This document shows positions 15,486 to 18,925 of a stretch of DNA of 18,925 nt, piece by piece. Both the position numbers and the translations under genes were made by a program. This DNA comes from Bacteroidota bacterium. GTDB lineage: Bacteria > Bacteroidota > Bacteroidia > Bacteroidales > UBA1715. Below the pieces are notes generated by a model that worked only from the letters and a program-made list of their open reading frames with translations, was not told the DNA's origin and did no database searches. The stretch's first letter is position 1, and every line of letters begins with the position of its first letter. Location of the stretch: NCBI GenBank assembly GCA_029266015.1, contig JAJUFK010000010.1, positions 1-18,925 of the forward strand, read 5' to 3'.

Positions 15486-16475
15486 CTACCATTGTTTAAA
15501 CCCAATAATATTTCTAACTTCTTGTAACGTTTTTGAAGCACTTTCGCGAGCTTTTTGGGTTCCTAAATTTACCACATCATGCAAATATTTTTTATTTGCT
15601 TTTATGTCATCTATTCTTTGTTTAAAAGGACTGGTAAAAGCAATAATATCTTCTGCTAATTGCTTTTTTAAATCGCCATAGCGAATAGTACAATTTGCAT
15701 AAGCTTCGGTAAAAAATTGTAATGTTTCTGGTTTTGATACCGATTTCATAATAGTAAATAAATTCTGAATTGGTTCACTTACTTCAGAATTTGGTATAGT
15801 TGGTCCGGCATCGGTTACTGCACGCATTACTTTTTTACGAATAGATTCTGCATCTTCATATAAAAATATACCGTTCCCTTCACTTTTACCCATTTTTCCG
15901 CTACCATCGAGACCGGGAATTTTTACGAGATTTTCACCGAAATTAAACGGCATAGGTTCAGGAAAACATTCTACATTATACATTTGATTAAATCTACGGG
16001 CATATTTTCGTGCAATTTCAACATTTTGTTCCTGATCTTTACCAACAGGCACTTTTGTAGCCTTATGTATTATAATATCAGCTGTTTGCAAAACCGGATA
16101 CGTAAGTAACCCCGCATTTACATTTTCTGGTTGTGCACGAACTTTATCTTTGAATGTGGTTGTTCGTTCTAATTCACCAACATAGGCATTCATATTAAGC
16201 AACAAATACAACTCGGCAATCTCGGGAACTTCACTTTGAACATATAACGTTGCCTTTTCGGGGTCTATTCCACAAGCTAAATATTCGGCAAGTATTTGAG
16301 TTACATTGTTATGTAAATCTTGAGGTGTAGGATGTGTGGTAAGTGAATGCCAGTCGGCAATAAAGAAAAAGCAGTTGTATGATTCCTGCATTTTTATAAA
16401 ATTCTGTACTGCACCAAAATAATTTCCTAAATGTAAATTTCCTGTAGGACGAATTCCACTTAACACTGTTTCCAT
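15486..16475 (-). CDS. trpS: Tryptophan--tRNA ligase, TrpS
   Basis: Class I aminoacyl-tRNA synthetase that charges tRNA-Trp. The 329-residue length is typical for bacteria. The HIGH-type site reads PTGNLHLGNYFGAV (10-23) and the KMSKS-type loop reads GKMGKSEGN (193-201); the GKDQEQN segment (145-151) binds the substrates. The start ATG directly precedes SGIRPTGNLH, leaving no room for a longer N-terminus. It lies four bases downstream of the cyclase-like gene in the same direction and probably shares its promoter. Convergent waaA ends one base away, so transcription of both must stop inside coding sequence or run on antisense. Confidence 0.97.
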   Translation of the reverse strand: METVLSGIRPTGNLHLGNYFGAVQNFIKMQESYNCFFFIADWHSLTTHPTPQDLHNNVTQILAEYLACGIDPEKATLYVQSEVPEIAELYLLLNMNAYVGELERTTTFKDKVRAQPENVNAGLLTYPVLQTADIIIHKATKVPVGKDQEQNVEIARKYARRFNQMYNVECFPEPMPFNFGENLVKIPGLDGSGKMGKSEGNGIFLYEDAESIRKKVMRAVTDAGPTIPNSEVSEPIQNLFTIMKSVSKPETLQFFTEAYANCTIRYGDLKKQLAEDIIAFTSPFKQRIDDIKANKKYLHDVVNLGTQKARESASKTLQEVRNIIGFKQW

Positions 16476-16479
16476 ATTT

Positions 16480-17409
16480 CTATAATAAATGAGATGTATT
16501 TAAATTGCCTAAACTTACTGTAATCATACGTTGCGAATCTGTTCGTTGCCACTTACTTGCAACTTGCACATGAATATTGTAAACACTCAGCGTAGATTCC
16601 TTTGATTGAATTTCACCAATCTTTAAAACATCGGAATTTATAATTCCACTTTCGCGAGTTGATGTAGTACCAAAAATTGCATCGGGATGTTCTTCTAAAA
16701 TTTGAAAATCATAACTGCCCTGAATATCGTAAATACTTGCAATATCATCAATAGTAAGCAATTGCAAATTTTCCATACCATCAATATTCAACGTAAACCA
16801 ATCATACACATTTTGGTCAATAATACAACGATTGAGTGTATCTTTATTTAAGATACGAGCATTATTTATAATTGCTCTACCATAATGACTTTTATCAAAA
16901 TAATACAAATTATCATAGGTTATAGCATACCGCAAACTTGCTCCTCCAATAATTTTACGAAGTTTTGGATAAAAATGATATGAATTATATGTTCGAAGAG
17001 CTATAGCAAAATTACAAGCAAACAGTAATGCATGAAGCGGTATATCAAAAATTACAAAACCTCCGTCACCGGTTGAAATAAAGTTTTCTTCTATTTCTTC
17101 TTTAGTATATTTTTGAAAAAAGAAAGCATGATTTTTAAAACACATTTCTATGGTTTCGCGAAATAGTAATTTAAACATTACCGGTACCAGAATTTGTTCA
17201 AACGGCTCATATGAACTGTATTTGTAAATGTCAATACCCAGCACCGCTTTACGATTCATTTTGCTGTAATTAACATAATTACGTAATTTGGTCTCCAAAT
17301 CGTCTTCTTTAGGAACTAAGTTTACTTTTTCAAAAACATATTTTTCCTCAGTATCTTCTAAGATTCTCAGGATTTTCTCGTAATCGAGTGTGCGAACAGT
17401 TTTATCCAT
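16480..17409 (-). CDS. Class III nucleotidyl cyclase-like protein
   Basis: A 309-residue soluble protein without signal peptide or membrane segment. Its middle resembles a class III adenylate/guanylate cyclase catalytic domain. VLGIDIYKYS (56-65) gives a first metal-binding Asp60. ISTGDGGFVIFD (111-122) matches the beta-hairpin with the second metal Asp115. GGASLRYAIT (155-164) precedes YGRAIINNARIL (176-187), the usual Asn/Arg catalytic helix, here Asn183 and Arg185. All three key elements are in the right order and spacing. About 50 residues precede and 90 follow; the tail is beta-rich and unrecognised. The nucleotide (ATP, GTP or a pyrimidine) cannot be told. No sensor domain or cyclic-nucleotide effector lies next to it; it shares a transcription unit with trpS, four bases away. 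Confidence 0.66.
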   Translation of the reverse strand: MDKTVRTLDYEKILRILEDTEEKYVFEKVNLVPKEDDLETKLRNYVNYSKMNRKAVLGIDIYKYSSYEPFEQILVPVMFKLLFRETIEMCFKNHAFFFQKYTKEEIEENFISTGDGGFVIFDIPLHALLFACNFAIALRTYNSYHFYPKLRKIIGGASLRYAITYDNLYYFDKSHYGRAIINNARILNKDTLNRCIIDQNVYDWFTLNIDGMENLQLLTIDDIASIYDIQGSYDFQILEEHPDAIFGTTSTRESGIINSDVLKIGEIQSKESTLSVYNIHVQVASKWQRTDSQRMITVSLGNLNTSHLL

Positions 17410-17427
17410 ACCATTGCATTTTTTTTA

Positions 17428-17435
17428 CAAATGTA
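17428..17435 (-). promoter_or_regulatory. Predicted -7 box for the cyclase-like gene and trpS
   Basis: The minus strand reads TACATTTG, a full match to TAnnTTTG. It is about 19 bases upstream of the ATG at 17409, so the leader would be only some 12 bases. No -33 element at standard spacing. Confidence 0.5.
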
Positions 17436-17518
17436 CACTTTTACACTCAAGTAGCATATATTCACATAATGATTTCTATAAAAAAATCATACTATTAATT
17501 AATTATACTCAGCAAAAA

Positions 17519-17570
17519 TTACATGTAAACTTTACACAACATGTAAGTCTAAATTGTTGTTTTTACATGT
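17519..17570 (+). promoter_or_regulatory. Candidate operator: three ACATGT palindromes before the metal cluster
   Basis: ACATGT occurs at 17521-17526, 17539-17544 and 17565-17570. The first is the core of a perfect 10-bp palindrome TTACATGTAA (17519-17528), and the third of TTACATGTAT, ending at the -7 box. The middle one belongs to TTACA-N5-TGTAA (17532-17546). Palindromes overlapping a promoter suggest a dimeric repressor, plausibly metal-responsive given the genes downstream. The regulator is not in the window. Confidence 0.45.
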
Positions 17571-17577
17571 ATATTTG
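17570..17577 (+). promoter_or_regulatory. Predicted -7 box for the HYC_CC_PP-like gene
   Basis: TATATTTG fits TAnnTTTG. Transcription would start near 17584, about 18 bases before the ATG at 17602. The nearby palindromes lie in the -10 to -60 region. Confidence 0.5.
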
Positions 17578-17601
17578 TAACACATACTTTATGTATATAC
17601 A

Positions 17602-18060
17602 ATGAAAAAAATTGTAACCATAGCAATATTTGGTATATACCTATTATTACAAGTAGGTATCATAACACATGTGCATATGTGTCATAATTCTATAGCAGAT
17701 ATACAATTATTTGACAAATCAAATATTTCTTGTGATATACATGAAAATTATGAATGTTGTAAAACTGAAAACAAACAAAAATCATGTTGTAATGCTCACG
17801 CCACATGTAGTATAAAAAACTCACAAACTCATGAAAGTTGTTGTACAAATACAACTATTATTTTGCAATATTTAAACAATACCCAATATGTTTCTCAATC
17901 GCCTTCTATTCAATTATATCCAATACATATTGCTAAACAAATGCTTATAACTTATGAAAATACTTCTGAAAGAGTACAATCAAATTTATTTATTGAATAT
18001 TCCTCTCCTCCTCCCGAAGATTTAGTTTCCTTGTATTGTTCATATATTTTTTACGGGTAA
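17602..18060 (+). CDS. HYC_CC_PP-like small secreted Cys/His-rich protein
   Basis: A 152-residue exported protein with an N-terminal hydrophobic segment (residues 3-21) followed by THVHMCHN. Cys pairs follow (ECC near 51-53, SCCNAH near 61-66, SCC near 79-81), and the C-terminal part contains SSPPPEDL. This order, a His/Cys motif after the signal segment, then CC pairs, then a PP motif, matches the Bacteroidota family named HYC_CC_PP, although the first motif is HMC rather than HYC. About 11 Cys and several His residues suggest binding of a soft metal such as copper or zinc. The family's biochemical function is not established to my knowledge. It precedes a periplasmic HMA protein and a TonB-dependent receptor, consistent with metal handling, and has a promoter with palindromic sites. 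Confidence 0.62.
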   Translation: MKKIVTIAIFGIYLLLQVGIITHVHMCHNSIADIQLFDKSNISCDIHENYECCKTENKQKSCCNAHATCSIKNSQTHESCCTNTTIILQYLNNTQYVSQSPSIQLYPIHIAKQMLITYENTSERVQSNLFIEYSSPPPEDLVSLYCSYIFYG

Positions 18061-18086
18061 TTTGTTTGTGTGTAGATAATTATATA

Positions 18087-18101
18087 TTACAAACAATGTA
18101 T
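18087..18101 (+). promoter_or_regulatory. Second TTACA-N5-TGTAW element, upstream of the HMA gene
   Basis: TTACA at 18087-18091 and TGTAT at 18097-18101 are separated by five bases (AACAA), matching the layout of 17532-17546 (spacer CAACA). It overlaps a near-consensus -7 element TGTATTTG (18097-18104). The shared element suggests one regulator for both genes. Confidence 0.38.
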
Positions 18102-18157
18102 TTGTTTTATTATATAACTCAAAACTAACAATTATTTACCAATTAAAAAGTAGAACA

Positions 18158-18682
18158 ATGAAAACAATTATAACAATAGTATTTGTAAGCATAGGATTAC
18201 TTACATTTACCTCAACACAAGCACAAGAAAAAGCATGTTGTGCAAAATCAGGAGTAAACAAAGAACAATGTTGCGCAAGTACATCAAAAGAATGTCCCAA
18301 AAAAGATACGTGCACTAAACGAGAATCATGCTCAAAAAAAGAGTCATGCCCAAAACAGAGTTCTCATACACAAACATCAACTAAACAAGGTATAGTTACC
18401 GAAACGTTTACTGTAATGGGATCTTGTTCAATGTGTAAAACACGTATAGAAAATGCTGCCCTTGTTAAAGGTGTAAAATCGGCAGAATGGAACAAAGACT
18501 CGCACCAAATTACTGTAATTTATGACTGTTCTAAAGTTACGTCACAAGCTATACACAATTCTATAGCTCAAGCCGGACATAAAACAAGCCTTGTAGAACC
18601 AAATATGGAAGCATACAACAAACTTCCTAAATGTTGTGCCTACTTACAAGGTGGTGGTAGTAGTTGCGGACATTCTCATTAA
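18158..18682 (+). CDS. Periplasmic heavy-metal-associated (HMA) domain protein, Cys-rich
   Basis: A 174-residue exported metal-binding protein. Residues 1-22 form a signal peptide ending TQAQ, so the mature protein lies in the periplasm. Residues 25-70 are a low-complexity Cys/Lys segment (CCAK, QCCAS, then repeated ESC-S/P-K units), likely a flexible metal-loading tail. The HMA fold begins at TETFTVMGSCSMCKTRI, where Cys92 and Cys95 of the C-x-x-C motif would bind Cu+ or a similar ion. VKGVKSAEWN and the IAQAGHKTSL strand/helix follow as in copper chaperones. The C-terminus YNKLPKCCAY...SSCGHSH adds further Cys/His ligands and resembles related Bacteroidota proteins. The stop overlaps the start of the TonB receptor (TAATG), so the two are made together. 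Confidence 0.85.
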   Translation: MKTIITIVFVSIGLLTFTSTQAQEKACCAKSGVNKEQCCASTSKECPKKDTCTKRESCSKKESCPKQSSHTQTSTKQGIVTETFTVMGSCSMCKTRIENAALVKGVKSAEWNKDSHQITVIYDCSKVTSQAIHNSIAQAGHKTSLVEPNMEAYNKLPKCCAYLQGGGSSCGHSH

Positions 18683-18925
18683 TGAGGTCTTATTTAATAG
18701 TGCTGTTGCTCACTGCGGTGAGCAACACATATCTTATGGCACAACAAGATATGCCTTTGTTACAGGGCACTGTAGAAGATGTTAGCAAACAACCACTTGT
18801 AGGTGCAAGTGTATTTTGGGCTGATGGGAGTAATGCTGTACTTACTGATACTAAAGGTATATTTGCCATTCCATACACCTCAACACCATCACGGTTAGTA
18901 GCCTCGTGTGTTGGGTATACATCGG
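18682..18925 (+). CDS. TonB-dependent receptor, N-terminal part (cut by window edge)
   Basis: The frame opens with ATG at 18682-18684, overlapping the HMA stop by one base, and stays open to the window end (81 codons). A signal peptide (MRSYLIVLLLTAVSNTYLMA) is followed by LQGTVEDVSKQPLVGASVFW, then TDTKGIFAIPY and VASCVGYTS. This is the carboxypeptidase-regulatory-like beta-sandwich that precedes the plug domain in Bacteroidota outer-membrane TonB-dependent receptors. The TonB box, plug and barrel lie beyond the window. Given the upstream HMA and HYC_CC_PP-like proteins, its cargo is probably a metal ion or metal complex. A SusC-type polysaccharide receptor is possible on this fragment alone but less likely in this context. 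Confidence 0.8.
   Translation, partial: MRSYLIVLLLTAVSNTYLMAQQDMPLLQGTVEDVSKQPLVGASVFWADGSNAVLTDTKGIFAIPYTSTPSRLVASCVGYTS
18705..18726 (+). other. Perfect 9-bp hairpin inside the receptor's signal-peptide codons
   Basis: 18705-18713 (GTTGCTCAC) pairs perfectly with 18718-18726 across a four-base TGCG loop. It begins 21 bases after the A of the receptor ATG, next to the TAATG coupling site. It is GC-richer than its surroundings and has no T run, so it is not a terminator. An effect on translation or mRNA stability is possible. Confidence 0.5.

Noticed and set aside
16480..17409. Pycsar anti-phage system
   Set aside because: A cyclase fold alone is not enough: no TM or TIR effector with a cyclic-nucleotide-binding domain is adjacent, and the neighbour is trpS.
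17519..17570. Classical CopY/BlaI operator
   Set aside because: Those operators have TACA and TGTA separated by two bases; here the halves are directly joined or five bases apart.
1..18925. CRISPR array, tRNA or rRNA genes
   Set aside because: No regularly spaced direct repeats, tRNA cloverleaf with T-arm consensus or rRNA-like sequence was seen on either strand.

Overview
The window looks like a chromosomal segment of an AT-rich member of the Bacteroidota. The evidence is a recurring TAnnTTTG promoter element (the Bacteroidota -7 box) ahead of most transcription units, weak or absent Shine-Dalgarno sequences, and family-typical content: a DUF4270 lipoprotein, a half-length GT5 protein next to glmS, an HYC_CC_PP-like protein, and the carboxypeptidase-regulatory-like start of a TonB-dependent receptor. 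I cannot name the genus.

Layout. (1) Positions 1-140 hold the 3' end of a group II intron: the last residues of its reverse transcriptase, then domains V and VI. The domain V triad is CGC, as in the IIC class. The intron abuts a small cassette-like unit (139-860) made of one minus-strand lipoprotein gene between 14-bp imperfect inverted repeats. This geometry resembles an integron cassette carrying a IIC-attC type intron in the opposite orientation. (2) Positions 1099-4598 form a tight plus-strand operon pseB-pseC-methyltransferase-pseF for an activated nonulosonic acid (pseudaminic acid type); pseH, pseG and pseI are not in the window. (3) Positions 4599-9086 run on the minus strand: panC-panD-(YbhN-type membrane protein)-rfaE2, then a lipocalin-like lipoprotein coupled to radA. 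They cover pantothenate synthesis, heptose activation for LPS and DNA repair. (4) Positions 9228-15484 form a plus-strand run: GT5 half-protein, DUF4270 lipoprotein, glmS, a GT9 heptosyltransferase-like protein and waaA. The theme is amino-sugar supply and LPS core assembly. (5) Positions 15486-17409 (minus) hold trpS and, upstream of it, a protein with an apparently intact class III nucleotidyl cyclase signature. (6) Positions 17602-18925 (plus) hold a metal-handling cluster: a Cys/His-rich HYC_CC_PP-like protein, a periplasmic HMA-domain protein and the start of a TonB-dependent receptor, preceded by palindromic candidate operators.

The cell-envelope genes fit together: GlmS makes glucosamine-6-phosphate for UDP-GlcNAc, the precursor used by PseB and by lipid A synthesis, while RfaE2, the GT9 enzyme and WaaA act on the LPS inner core. 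The least explained items are the intron/cassette junction, the cyclase-like protein beside trpS, the degenerate GT5 half-protein and the repeated TTACA/TGTAA elements in the metal cluster.
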